Shown here piece by piece: positions 36,236 to 44,908 of a stretch of 64,000 bases of DNA. Under the pieces are notes generated by a model. The model saw only the letters and a program-made list of their open reading frames with translations, was not told the origin of the DNA and made no database searches. The first letter of the stretch is position 1. Each line of letters begins with the position of its first letter. A program made the translations under genes and the position numbers. Source of the stretch: Streptomyces sp. MMG1533 (GTDB lineage Bacteria; Actinomycetota; Actinomycetes; Streptomycetales; Streptomycetaceae); contig NZ_LGDG01000239.1 of assembly GCF_001279775.1 (NCBI RefSeq), positions 1-64,000 of the forward strand. The letters run 5' to 3'.

Positions 36236-37756
36236 ATGCGCACCGGTCGTCATGTCACCATGCTCACCGAAGGCACCTATCCGCATGTCCACGGCGGGGT
36301 CAGCACCTGGTGCGACCAGCTGGTCAAGGGCATGCCGGAGGTCGACTTCCACATCCTGTCGCTGACCGGCAGCGGCCGCGAACCCGTGACCTGGGAGCTG
36401 CCGCCCAACGTCTACCGGCACACCTCCGTTCCGACCTGGGGCCCGCGGCCCGGCCGCGCCCGCGCGCCGCTCGGCCGGGCCCGCCGGCGCCTCCTCGAGT
36501 CCTACGAGCGTTTCCTGCTCTCCTTCCTCGCCCCCGAGGCCCGCTGCGACTTCGGCGAGGCGCTGTACGAGCTCGCCGAACTCGCCCGCGACGGACGCCT
36601 GTCGGCGGCGCTGCGCACCGAGTCCGCGCTGCGTTGCCTGATGAGGACATGGACGAGGCCGCACCTGCCGACGGCCGCCGCCCGCCCGACCGTCCACGAC
36701 GCCCTGACCGCGACCGACCTGCTCGAACACGCCCTCAGGCCGCTCGGCGTCCGCATCCCCGAGGACTCCGTCGCCCACGCCGTCAGCAGCGGCCTGGCCA
36801 CCCTGCCGGCGCTCGCCGCCCACAAGCTGGACGGCGTGCCCTTCCTGCTCACCGAGCACGGCATCTACCTGCGCGAGCGCTACCTCGGCTACCGCAGCGG
36901 CGAACAGCGCTGGCCGGTCAAGGCGTTCATGCTCGGCTTCTACCGCGAGCTGAACTCGCTCGGCTACCGCTCCGCCGACCTGATCACCCCGTGCAACCAG
37001 TACAACCGCCGTTGGGAGGAGCGCGGCGGCGCCGACTCCGACAAGATCCGCACGGTCTACAACGGCGTCGACCCGGCCGCCTTCCCGCACGCGGGGCCCG
37101 AGCCCGAGGTGCCCACGCTCACCTGGTGCGGCCGCCTCGACCCGATCAAGGACCTCGAAACGCTTCTCCGCGCGTATGCCCTCGTCCGCGCCGAGATCCC
37201 CGAGACCCGGCTCAGGCTGTTCGGCCCCGTTCCGGCAGGCGGCGAGGCGTACCACACCAAGCTGGAGAAGCTCGCGGCCGAGCTGGGCGTGACCGACGGA
37301 CTGACCTTCGAGGGCCGCATCGGCGAGGTCTGGCGGGCCTACGCGGCCGGGCACGTGGTCATGCTGTCGTCGATCTCCGAGGGCTTCCCGTTCTCCATCA
37401 TCGAGGCCATGTCCTGCGGCCGTACGACGGTCTCGACGGACGTCGGCGGAGTGCGCGAGGCCGTCGGCGACACGGGTCTCGTGGTCCCCCCGCGCGAGCC
37501 GGAGAAGATGGCCGCCGCCGCGCTCACCCTCCTCCGGGACGACGAACGCCGCCTGAAGCTGGGCGAACTGTCCCGTCAGCGGGTCATCGACCGCTTCACG
37601 CTCCGCCGCAGCGTGGACGCCTTTAGGACGATCTACCAGGAACTCGCGGGCCTGCCCGAGGTCTACGAGCCCACGCTGGAGACCGTCGCCGACTGGACCC
37701 TCGAACTGCGGGATCCCTGGTACGCCGCGGTCGCGACGGACGGAACCGGCTGGTGA
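36236..37756 (+). CDS. pelF: PelF-type GT4 glycosyltransferase
   Basis: 506 residues, the usual PelF length. The opening TEGTYPHVHGGVSTWCDQLV is the PelF signature. The nucleotide-sugar site is at FPFSIIEAMSCGRTTVSTDV (about 383-402), with EGRIGEV before it. The C-terminal part follows the GT-B fold. In Pseudomonas PelF is a cytosolic UDP-sugar transferase that polymerises the GalNAc-containing Pel polysaccharide. Its stop overlaps the next gene by 4 bp (GTGA at 37753), so this and the following three genes form one coupled operon. Confidence 0.92.
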   Translation: MRTGRHVTMLTEGTYPHVHGGVSTWCDQLVKGMPEVDFHILSLTGSGREPVTWELPPNVYRHTSVPTWGPRPGRARAPLGRARRRLLESYERFLLSFLAPEARCDFGEALYELAELARDGRLSAALRTESALRCLMRTWTRPHLPTAAARPTVHDALTATDLLEHALRPLGVRIPEDSVAHAVSSGLATLPALAAHKLDGVPFLLTEHGIYLRERYLGYRSGEQRWPVKAFMLGFYRELNSLGYRSADLITPCNQYNRRWEERGGADSDKIRTVYNGVDPAAFPHAGPEPEVPTLTWCGRLDPIKDLETLLRAYALVRAEIPETRLRLFGPVPAGGEAYHTKLEKLAAELGVTDGLTFEGRIGEVWRAYAAGHVVMLSSISEGFPFSIIEAMSCGRTTVSTDVGGVREAVGDTGLVVPPREPEKMAAAALTLLRDDERRLKLGELSRQRVIDRFTLRRSVDAFRTIYQELAGLPEVYEPTLETVADWTLELRDPWYAAVATDGTGW

Positions 37757-39294
37757 GCGGAAGCATCTGGATGCCCCCGGGCGCCCGCCCGGAGACCCTC
37801 CCGTACATCCCCCGCCAGCGCGCCCCCAGCTGGGCGCAGCCCGACCCCGTCGACGAACTCGCCGAGCGGCTCGACGACTTCATAGCCGCGGCCGTCCACC
37901 CGGACGAGATAGCCGCCCTGCTGGAGTCCGACGGCCTCTCGGACGACCAGATACGCGAGCGGTACGGCGTGAAGAACTCCTTCGCGCTCGCCGAGGAGCT
38001 CTACGAGCGCGTCGAACGCCGTTACCCCGAGCCGGACGGCCCGGTCCACGACCCGTGGCAGGTCGGCCTCCTGGGCTGCCTGCTCCGCGGGGTCGTCTTC
38101 GCCCTGCCCGGCTTCGGCTATGTCCTCGGAGCACCCCTGCTCGCCGGTCCGAAGGGCGACCTCGGGCTTCCGGCGGGCACGGTCCCGCTGCTGGCCGGCG
38201 CCCTGTGCGGCTGGACCTGGAACCAGGCCCTCGCCCATTGGGCCTACTCCTGGCTCGGGCTGGGCGACCGCTCCGCCGCCCGGCGCTCCCTGTTCCTGGG
38301 AGCGCCGGCGGGTGCGCTGCTCGGCGCCCTGGTCGCCCTCGCGTTCGCGGGTACGGCCCACCCGGCGGCGATCGCCTTCGCCGCAGGCCAGTCCGGCTAC
38401 CTGGGCGCGGCCACCGTCCTGTTGGTGATGGGCCGCGAACGTGCCCTGCTGATCGCCCTGTTGCCGATGGCGGCGGGCGCGGCCGTGACCGTGGTCCATC
38501 CCGTGCCGGACGCGGCGAGACTCGCCCTGCTGCTCGGCTCCCTGGCCGTGGTGGCGGTCCTCGGTCTGCTCGAAGCGGCGCCCGCCATAAGGGACTTGGG
38601 TGGCGGCGACCGGACCGCCCAACTGGCCGCCCAACTGGCCGCCCAACTGACCGCACTGCTGCGCTTCGGCGCGCTCGGACCGGCCCCCGAGAAGCAGCAC
38701 ACCGCGGCCCCCCGGCTCGCCGCCTCGCTGCCGTACGCCCTGTTCGGGCTCGGCAGTGGGGTCCTCGTCGTCTACGGGGCGCTCGGCGACGTCCTGGCCG
38801 GCGAGGAGCAGAGCGCGATCGCCGCGCCCGCCGCCGTGGCACTCACCCTCAGCATGGGCCCGGCCGAATGGCTGCTGTACCGCTTCCGCAGCGGCGGCCT
38901 GGCCGGGCTGCGCTCCAGCGACACCGCGAAGGCGTTCTGGCGCACGACGGCACGCACCGTCGTCCGGTGTCTGTCCGGCTACCTGGCCACCTTGCTGGCC
39001 CTCGGCCTCGCCACCTCGGCCCTGTGGCCACACGCCCAGGGCCTCGCAGGCATCCGCCTGGCCGGACTGCTCCTGCTCGGCGTGGTCCTGTGGACCGGCC
39101 TGCTGCTCCAGTCCTTCGGCGCGGTCACCAGCGCCGCCGCTGTGTGCTGCGCGGCGGCCCTCGCCCAGACCGTCGCCCTCGTCACGCACACGGGCGGCCC
39201 GCACCAGGTCGGCCTGATCGTGTACGGCACGGCAGCGGCCACCCAGGCGGCCCTGGTCTGCGCCCTGTTGGGGAGGGCGACCGCCCACCGATGA
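37753..39294 (+). CDS. Polytopic membrane protein of the exopolysaccharide operon
   Basis: 513 residues from GTG 37753. Residues 1-100 are cytosolic and acidic (DELAERLDDFIAAAVHPDEI). From about 104 onward there are roughly eleven hydrophobic segments, for example LLGCLLRGVVFALPGFGYVL and AGLLLLGVVLWTGLLLQSFG, up to the C-terminus. Topology and position next to pelF suggest the role of PelG, which is a 12-segment transporter, or of the membrane part of fungal Gtb3. I cannot detect sequence identity to PelG by eye. It overlaps the genes on both sides by 4 bp. Confidence 0.85.
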   Translation: MSGSIWMPPGARPETLPYIPRQRAPSWAQPDPVDELAERLDDFIAAAVHPDEIAALLESDGLSDDQIRERYGVKNSFALAEELYERVERRYPEPDGPVHDPWQVGLLGCLLRGVVFALPGFGYVLGAPLLAGPKGDLGLPAGTVPLLAGALCGWTWNQALAHWAYSWLGLGDRSAARRSLFLGAPAGALLGALVALAFAGTAHPAAIAFAAGQSGYLGAATVLLVMGRERALLIALLPMAAGAAVTVVHPVPDAARLALLLGSLAVVAVLGLLEAAPAIRDLGGGDRTAQLAAQLAAQLTALLRFGALGPAPEKQHTAAPRLAASLPYALFGLGSGVLVVYGALGDVLAGEEQSAIAAPAAVALTLSMGPAEWLLYRFRSGGLAGLRSSDTAKAFWRTTARTVVRCLSGYLATLLALGLATSALWPHAQGLAGIRLAGLLLLGVVLWTGLLLQSFGAVTSAAAVCCAAALAQTVALVTHTGGPHQVGLIVYGTAAATQAALVCALLGRATAHR

Positions 39295-39941
39295 GCTCCC
39301 TGCTGGTTCCCTACTACGAGCACCCGTCCGTCCGCCCCGCCGAATGGGACGCGATCGTGCAGGCGGCCCCCCGCCTCCACGGCGTCGTCCTCAACCCGGC
39401 CAGCGGCCCCGGCGAACAACCCGACCCGGCCTTCGCCCGGACCGCCGCCCGGCTGCGGGCGGCGGGTGTCCGGGTGCTCGGCTACACCGACACCGGCTAC
39501 GGCCGCAGACCCCACAGCGACGTCGTCCGCGACCTCACCCGGCACCGGGACTGGTACGGCACCGACGGCGCCTTCCTCGACCAGGTCGCCGCGGGCCCCG
39601 AGGAGTTCACGCACTATCAGAGGCTCGCGGTGGCCGCCTGGGACCTCGGCTGCACCACCCTGGTCCTCAACCACGGCACCCCGCCGGACCCCTCGTACGC
39701 CAGGATCGCCGACGTCCTCGTCACCTTCGAGGGCACCTGGGAGTCGTACCGCCGACTCCGACCACAACCCCGGCCCGGCACCACCGACGTACGGCTGTGC
39801 CACCTGGTGTACGGCGTCCCGGCCGGGGTCGACCTGGCGGAACTGGCCCGCGCGAGGGGCGCCTCGGTGCACTGTGCGGTTCCGGGCGCGGGAGATCATC
39901 CTTGGGGTACGTTGCCGCACACCCTGGAGCCCACCCGGTGA
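39291..39941 (+). CDS. Spherulin-4 family glycoside hydrolase (GH135, Sph3-like)
   Basis: 216 residues from ATG 39291, in an ATGA overlap with the previous gene. The opening LLVPYYEHPS and GVVLNPASGPGEQPDPAF are typical of the spherulation-specific family 4, to which the fungal galactosaminogalactan hydrolase Sph3 belongs. DGAFLDQV near residue 95 matches the position of the Sph3 Asp-Glu pair, but the second residue is Gln here. VTFEGTWESY supplies a later Glu. No signal peptide is visible, so the protein may act inside the cell or at the membrane with its operon partner. Confidence 0.85.
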   Translation: MSSLLVPYYEHPSVRPAEWDAIVQAAPRLHGVVLNPASGPGEQPDPAFARTAARLRAAGVRVLGYTDTGYGRRPHSDVVRDLTRHRDWYGTDGAFLDQVAAGPEEFTHYQRLAVAAWDLGCTTLVLNHGTPPDPSYARIADVLVTFEGTWESYRRLRPQPRPGTTDVRLCHLVYGVPAGVDLAELARARGASVHCAVPGAGDHPWGTLPHTLEPTR

Positions 39942-40729
39942 GACGCCCCATCCTGCTCGCAGCCCTCCTTCTGCTGCCGGCGGCCTGCACGACGCATCCC
40001 GGCGACGACGCCGCCGACGAGCCGAGCGGCGATCACTGGCAGCCGCGCCCCGGCGTGGCCTGGCAGTGGCAGCTGAGCGGCCGCCTCGACACGAGCGTCG
40101 ACGTTCCCGTCTACGACATCGACGGCTTCGACCAGTCGAAGTCGACGGTCGCCGCGCTGCACCGCGAGGACCGCAAGGTGATCTGCTACCTCTCGACGGG
40201 CGCCTGGGAGGACTGGCGCCCCGACGCGAAGAAGTTCCCCGAGTCGGTCCTGGGCCGCGGCAACGGCTGGGAGGGCGAGCGCTGGCTCGACATCCGCCGC
40301 ACCGACGTCCTGGAGCCCCTGATGGCGGCCCGTCTCGACATGTGCCGTGACAAGGGCTTCGACGCGGTCGAGCCCGACAACATGGACGGCTACCGCAATC
40401 GCACCGGCTTCCCCTTGAAGGCCTCCGACCAGCTCCGCTACAACCGCCTGATCGCGAAACTCGCCCACGACCGCGGATTGGCCGTGGGCCTGAAGAACGA
40501 CCTGGACCAAATCCCGCAGCTGGTGGGCGACTTCGACTTCGCGGTCAACGAACAGTGCGCCCAGTACGGCGAATGCGCCGACCTGAAGCCCTTCATCGCG
40601 GCGGGCAAGGCCGTCTTCCACGTCGAGTACGAACTGCCGACCCGCCGCTTCTGCCCCGACTCCCGCAGCCTGAAGCTGAGTTCGATGCTGAAGAAGTACG
40701 AACTGGGGGTGTGGCGCCGAGCCTGCTAG
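39938..40729 (+). CDS. GH114 endo-alpha-1,4-polygalactosaminidase lipoprotein (Ega3-like)
   Basis: 263 residues from GTG 39938, in a GTGA overlap. A signal peptide ends in the lipobox LPAAC with Cys17, so the enzyme is anchored outside the membrane. The GH114 core shows VPVYDIDGFD, VICYLSTGAWEDWRPD and GFDAVEPDNMDGY with the catalytic acidic residues. GH114 enzymes cut alpha-1,4-linked galactosamine polymers; fungal Ega3 is the model. Its presence at the end of a polymer-synthesis operon fits a role in trimming or releasing the product, as for PelA. It is convergent with cobS, 7 bp away. Confidence 0.92.
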   Translation: MRRPILLAALLLLPAACTTHPGDDAADEPSGDHWQPRPGVAWQWQLSGRLDTSVDVPVYDIDGFDQSKSTVAALHREDRKVICYLSTGAWEDWRPDAKKFPESVLGRGNGWEGERWLDIRRTDVLEPLMAARLDMCRDKGFDAVEPDNMDGYRNRTGFPLKASDQLRYNRLIAKLAHDRGLAVGLKNDLDQIPQLVGDFDFAVNEQCAQYGECADLKPFIAAGKAVFHVEYELPTRRFCPDSRSLKLSSMLKKYELGVWRRAC

Positions 40730-40736
40730 GCAGGCC

Positions 40737-41525
40737 CTACCGCCCCAGGGTCAGTGCGACGAGCGCCACGGTGGCCGCCGTCTCCGCGAGCCCCCCGAAC
40801 ACGTCCCCCGTCACCCCGCCGAAGCGCCGTACGCAGTGGCGCAGCAGGAGTTCGGCGACGGCGAGGGCGGCGAGGACCGCGAGGGCGGTGCGGACGGCGT
40901 CGTACGGTCCGAAGAGCGCCCCCGCGACCGCGGCCGCCAGGGTGACGGCGACGGCGGCGATCATCGCACCCCGCACCGGCACTACCCCCGCCACCGCGGC
41001 CCCCAGCCCCTCCGGCCGGGCGGCCGGCACCCCGGTGCGGGCGGCGAGGGTGAGGGCCAGGCGGGCGGCGGTCGCCGAGACGACCGCGGCCACGGCACCC
41101 CGGGCCCACGAGTCGCCGTAGAGCTGCGACACCGCGGCCACCTGGGCGAACAGGACGAAGACGAGGGTGATGACCCCGAACGGCCCGATGTCCGACTGCT
41201 TCATGATCCGCAGCGCGTCCTCGGCGGGCTTGCCGCTGCCCAGACCGTCCGCGGTGTCCGCGAGCCCGTCGAGGTGCAGTCCGCGGGTGAGCGCGGCGGG
41301 TACGGCGGTGGAGGCGACGGCGGCGAGCAGCGGGCCCGCACCCAGGAACAGCAGGAACACGCCGAGTGCGGCCGACCCCGCGCCGACCACCAGCCCGGCC
41401 GCCGGGGCGCACAGCATGCCGCCGCGGGCGGCCTCCCGGTCCCAGCGGGTCACCTTGACCGGGAGCACGGTGAGGGTGCCGAAGGCGAAGCGGAGGCCGT
41501 CCGGCCAGGAGGGGGTCTTGGACAC
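40737..41525 (-). CDS. cobS: Adenosylcobinamide-GDP ribazoletransferase
   Basis: 262 residues, polytopic. It joins adenosylcobinamide-GDP and alpha-ribazole in the final step of cobalamin assembly. The family block RGLHLDGLADTADGLGSG (about 85-102) with its Asp residues and MKQSDIGPFGV are clear. Six or so membrane segments follow. It belongs functionally with cobT (44.9 kb) and cobU (46.9 kb) on the same strand. Confidence 0.96.
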   Translation of the reverse strand: MSKTPSWPDGLRFAFGTLTVLPVKVTRWDREAARGGMLCAPAAGLVVGAGSAALGVFLLFLGAGPLLAAVASTAVPAALTRGLHLDGLADTADGLGSGKPAEDALRIMKQSDIGPFGVITLVFVLFAQVAAVSQLYGDSWARGAVAAVVSATAARLALTLAARTGVPAARPEGLGAAVAGVVPVRGAMIAAVAVTLAAAVAGALFGPYDAVRTALAVLAALAVAELLLRHCVRRFGGVTGDVFGGLAETAATVALVALTLGR

Positions 41526-41585
41526 CGGCGCAGGTTACCCGGCGGTCCGGAGAGCGGGTGCGGCGGCCGTGGATAAAGTGCTCAT

Positions 41586-42350
41586 ATGGGACATTGGCTG
41601 GAGCGGAACATCATCGAGCCGGGCAAGCTGCCCCTCCTCGTCGCCCTCACCGCGTTCGTACTGACGTTTCTGATCACCCGGGTCGTCACTCGTATGATCC
41701 GGGCGGGCAAGGGACCCTTCGGCAACGTCAGCGCCGGGGGAGTGCACATCCACCATGTGGTCCCCGGTGTCGCCCTCACCGTCCTCGGCGGCTTCGGCGC
41801 GGTCGCCAGCACCCGGCACGGCGTCGGCTCGGCGGCGTTCGCGGTCGTCTTCGGCATCGGCGCGGGACTGGTCCTGGACGAGTTCGCGCTGATCCTGCAC
41901 CTCGACGACGTCTACTGGACCGAGGCCGGCCGCAAGAGCGTCGAGGTCGTGGTGCTCACGGCGGCCCTGGTCGGACTGGTCCTGTGCGGATTCGTGCCCT
42001 TCGGCGTCAACGACCTCAGCGAGGACGAACTCCAGGACCGCGGCTCCGTCATCGTGAGCGTGGCCGTGAGCTTCCTCTTCTCCCTCATGGCTCTGGCCAA
42101 GGGCAAGGCCCGCACCGCGATCTTCGGTGTGATCGTCCCCCTCATCGCCGTCATCGGTGCCATCCGGCTGGCCCGCCCCGGCTCCCCCTGGGCCAAGCGC
42201 TTCTACGGCCGCCGCCCACGCGCCCGCGCCAGAGCCAGACTGCGCGCCTACCGTCACGACCGCCGCTGGGCGGGCCCCAGCCGCATCCTTCAGGACTGGA
42301 TCGGCGGCAGACCGGACGACGAGCCCGCCCGCGCCCTCGAACGCCGGTGA
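41586..42350 (+). CDS. Integral membrane protein of unknown function
   Basis: 254 residues from ATG 41586. Six hydrophobic segments are visible, for example LPLLVALTAFVLTFLITRVV. Conserved-looking motifs are GGVHIHHVVPGVAL (about 51-64), rich in His, and DEFALILHLDDVYW, rich in acidic residues, which could bind metal. The C-terminal tail is strongly basic (RRPRARARARLRAYRHDRRW). I know this as a Streptomyces conserved membrane protein without assigned function. Its last 61 bp overlap the convergent rhomboid-like gene. Confidence 0.85.
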   Translation: MGHWLERNIIEPGKLPLLVALTAFVLTFLITRVVTRMIRAGKGPFGNVSAGGVHIHHVVPGVALTVLGGFGAVASTRHGVGSAAFAVVFGIGAGLVLDEFALILHLDDVYWTEAGRKSVEVVVLTAALVGLVLCGFVPFGVNDLSEDELQDRGSVIVSVAVSFLFSLMALAKGKARTAIFGVIVPLIAVIGAIRLARPGSPWAKRFYGRRPRARARARLRAYRHDRRWAGPSRILQDWIGGRPDDEPARALERR

Positions 42351-42988
42351 CGCAGCGCCGACACCCCGCACAGCACCAGCACCACCGCGATCGCCGCCAG
42401 ATGCTCCTTGCCGGCCAGGTTCTCCTTCAGCACCACCTCGACCACCATCGCCGCGATCACACCGCCCGCGGTGACGTACGCGCTGTAGCGCCAGCCGAGG
42501 AACACGGCGAGACCCACCACGGCCGCCGACGGCCCCGTGTCCACGACATGCGCGTCGGAGCCGGGCAGGCCCAGCGGGCTGTCGGGACCCAGCCAGATAC
42601 CCGCGCGCGCGTACAGCGTGCCGGCGAGCGTCGCTGCGTACGCGAGGGCGAGCGTCCGCCACCGGCCCAGACAGATCTCCGCGATCCCGAACACCAGCAG
42701 GATCTGCACCAGGGCACCCCAGACGGGCAGGTCCAGGGCGGGCACGAACAGGGACAGGGGAGTGCGCAGGAGAGCGAGCCGGAGCGGGTCCTCGGCGCGC
42801 ACGGCCCCGAGGTTCTGCACGAGCTGATAGCCCCAGGACTGGTTGTGCACGAAGTGCAGGACCGCCGTCAGGCAGACGGCCCCGAGGGCCATGGGGGCCG
42901 CCCGCCACCCGCGTTCGAGCAGCGGCTCGCGCACGGCGACGTACAGCAGTCCCCATTCGGCGCGGGCCCAGCGGGTGAGCGTGTTCAT
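42290..42988 (-). CDS. Rhomboid-like membrane protein
   Basis: 232 residues with about six membrane segments. VDTGPSAAVVGLAVFLGWR holds a GxS motif (Gly-Pro-Ser) and GKEHLAAIAVVLVL a His in the following segment, in the order of a rhomboid Ser/His pair, so it may be an intramembrane protease or a degenerate relative. Its ATG (42988) overlaps the stop of the MprF-like gene by 4 bp, so the two are coupled. The 3' end lies antisense to the neighbouring membrane protein gene. Confidence 0.75.
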   Translation of the reverse strand: MNTLTRWARAEWGLLYVAVREPLLERGWRAAPMALGAVCLTAVLHFVHNQSWGYQLVQNLGAVRAEDPLRLALLRTPLSLFVPALDLPVWGALVQILLVFGIAEICLGRWRTLALAYAATLAGTLYARAGIWLGPDSPLGLPGSDAHVVDTGPSAAVVGLAVFLGWRYSAYVTAGGVIAAMVVEVVLKENLAGKEHLAAIAVVLVLCGVSALRHRRSRARAGSSSGLPPIQS

Positions 42989-44805
42989 TCGGCGGTCCTC
43001 GTCCCCGTCTCGGCGGTCTTCGTCCCCGTGGGCCGCGGCAGCCCCGGCGCCTGCAGGAACCCCTCGGCGCGCGCCGACGCGAGGCCGATGCGCGGCAGGT
43101 CCGCGCTCTTCTCGAAGAGCAGGAACCGGGGCTCCCAGATGGGCCGGTACTTGGCGTTGGCGCGGTACAGCGACTCGATCTGCCACCAGCGCGAGAAGAA
43201 GCCGAGCAGCGAGCGCCACAGCCTCAGCACCGGCCCGGCGCCGAGGCGTGCACCACGTTCGAAGACCGACCGGAACATGGCGAAGTTGAGCGAGACCTGA
43301 GTGATCTCGATCTCGTGCGCCCGGCGCAGCAGCTCGATGACCATGAACTCCATCAGGCCGTTGTCGGAGCCCCGGTCGCGCCGCATGAGGTCGAGGGACA
43401 GCCCGTGCGGCCCCCAGGGCACGAAGGACAGCAACGCCCTCAACTCGCCCTCGGCGTCGGTGCATTCGAGCATCACGCACCGCCCGTCGCCCGCATCCCC
43501 GAGCCGTCCCAGCGCCATGCTGAACCCGCGCTCGGTGGCCCCGTCGCGCCAGTCGTCGGCCCTTTTCAGGAGGTACGCCATCTCGGCGGCGGGAATGTCC
43601 TCGTGCCGTCGGACGCGCACCGCGTACCCCGCCCGCTTCACCCGGTTGCGGGCCTGGCGCACGGTCCGCATGGCCCGCCCCTCCAGCGTGAACTCGGCCA
43701 CCTCGACGATGGCCTCGTCCCCGAGTTCCAGCGCGTCGAGCCCGTGCCGGGCGTACACCGTCCCCGCCTCCTCGCCCGCGCCCATCACCGCCGGGATCCA
43801 GCCGTGCGCCCGCGCCTCGGCGAGCCAGGGCCCGATGGCGCCGGGCCACGCCTCCGGGTCGCCCAGCGGATCCCCGGAGGCCAGCGACACTCCGCCGATC
43901 ACGCGGTAGGCGACGGCCGCCTTGCCGGTCGGCGACCAGATGAGGCTCTTCTCCCTCCGCAGCGCGAAGTACCCGAGCGAGTCCCGGTCGCCGTGCCGCT
44001 CCAGCAGCGCCCGCAGGCGTCTCTCGTCGTCCTCGCTGAGCGGGTCGACGGCGCGCCGGGAGCGGAAGGCGGCGTAGAGGACGGCGAGGAGCAAGGCCGT
44101 GCTGAGCACGTTGACGGCGACGTTCACCCAGTTCGGCGTCGTGATCCCCGGGAGCTGGGAGCCGTCGGCGGCGACCGAGACCAGCCGCAGGGTGCCGTAC
44201 CGCCACCGGTCCGGGAAGGTCGAGGAGCCGTGCGCCTGGTTGGTGACGGTCACGAGGAACGCCGCGAGCAGCGAGGACACCAGCAGGCCGCCGACGGCGA
44301 CGGCCGCGGCGAGCTTCGGGTTGGACCGGTCGCCCTTCGCGTAGAACTCCCGCCGCCCGACCAGGAGCGCGGCGACGAAGACGGCGGTGAGTGCGAGGGA
44401 GACCCAGTTCTGGGCGTATCGCCGGACCTCGGGGAAGACCGTCGCGAAGGCGAACAGTACGAGGAAGGGCCCGGCGAGCGCGAGGTTCAGGATCCAGGCG
44501 GCCCGCTTCCGCCGCCGCATGGTGATCGCCAGGAACGCCGTGAACACACCGGACGCGAAGCCGGCGGTCAGCAGATACGGCGTGAAGAAGTCCTCCTGGT
44601 TGTGCCGCCGCACGTCCTGCCCGAGGGAGACCCACACGGCGCTGAGGAAGTTGACGAACGCGACGGCTCGCAGATACCAGACGGCGAGTCCGGCGGCCCG
44701 CCGAGAGGCGGCGGTCGACCGCGGGACCACCGCGGCCTGCCGGTCCGCCGTGCCCGGACGGGCCGGGGTCCGGACAGGTTCCGCGGCAATTCGGGCATAT
44801 CCCAT
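42985..44805 (-). CDS. MprF/LysX-type phosphatidylglycerol aminoacyltransferase domain protein (DUF2156)
   Basis: 606 residues. The N-terminal third has six or seven membrane segments; the C-terminal half (about 265-560) is the DUF2156 domain with GYFALRREKSLIWSPTGKAA, SLASGDPLGDPE and a GNAT-like fold ending FLLFEKS. In bacteria such domains transfer Lys or another aminoacyl group from tRNA to phosphatidylglycerol, reducing surface charge. There is no attached lysyl-tRNA synthetase, unlike LysX. The last residues (GTKTAETGTRTAE) come from a 21-bp duplication at 42990-43031. It is coupled to the rhomboid-like gene. Confidence 0.88.
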   Translation of the reverse strand: MGYARIAAEPVRTPARPGTADRQAAVVPRSTAASRRAAGLAVWYLRAVAFVNFLSAVWVSLGQDVRRHNQEDFFTPYLLTAGFASGVFTAFLAITMRRRKRAAWILNLALAGPFLVLFAFATVFPEVRRYAQNWVSLALTAVFVAALLVGRREFYAKGDRSNPKLAAAVAVGGLLVSSLLAAFLVTVTNQAHGSSTFPDRWRYGTLRLVSVAADGSQLPGITTPNWVNVAVNVLSTALLLAVLYAAFRSRRAVDPLSEDDERRLRALLERHGDRDSLGYFALRREKSLIWSPTGKAAVAYRVIGGVSLASGDPLGDPEAWPGAIGPWLAEARAHGWIPAVMGAGEEAGTVYARHGLDALELGDEAIVEVAEFTLEGRAMRTVRQARNRVKRAGYAVRVRRHEDIPAAEMAYLLKRADDWRDGATERGFSMALGRLGDAGDGRCVMLECTDAEGELRALLSFVPWGPHGLSLDLMRRDRGSDNGLMEFMVIELLRRAHEIEITQVSLNFAMFRSVFERGARLGAGPVLRLWRSLLGFFSRWWQIESLYRANAKYRPIWEPRFLLFEKSADLPRIGLASARAEGFLQAPGLPRPTGTKTAETGTRTAE

Positions 44806-44908
44806 GACGCGGGATCATATGGGCGCCATTGCCCGTTTTCCTTCCACCGCAACGGCGCTCAGCCCCTACGGCGCAGTCCGGCCGTGCCGGACCGACCGCC
44901 CCCGACGC

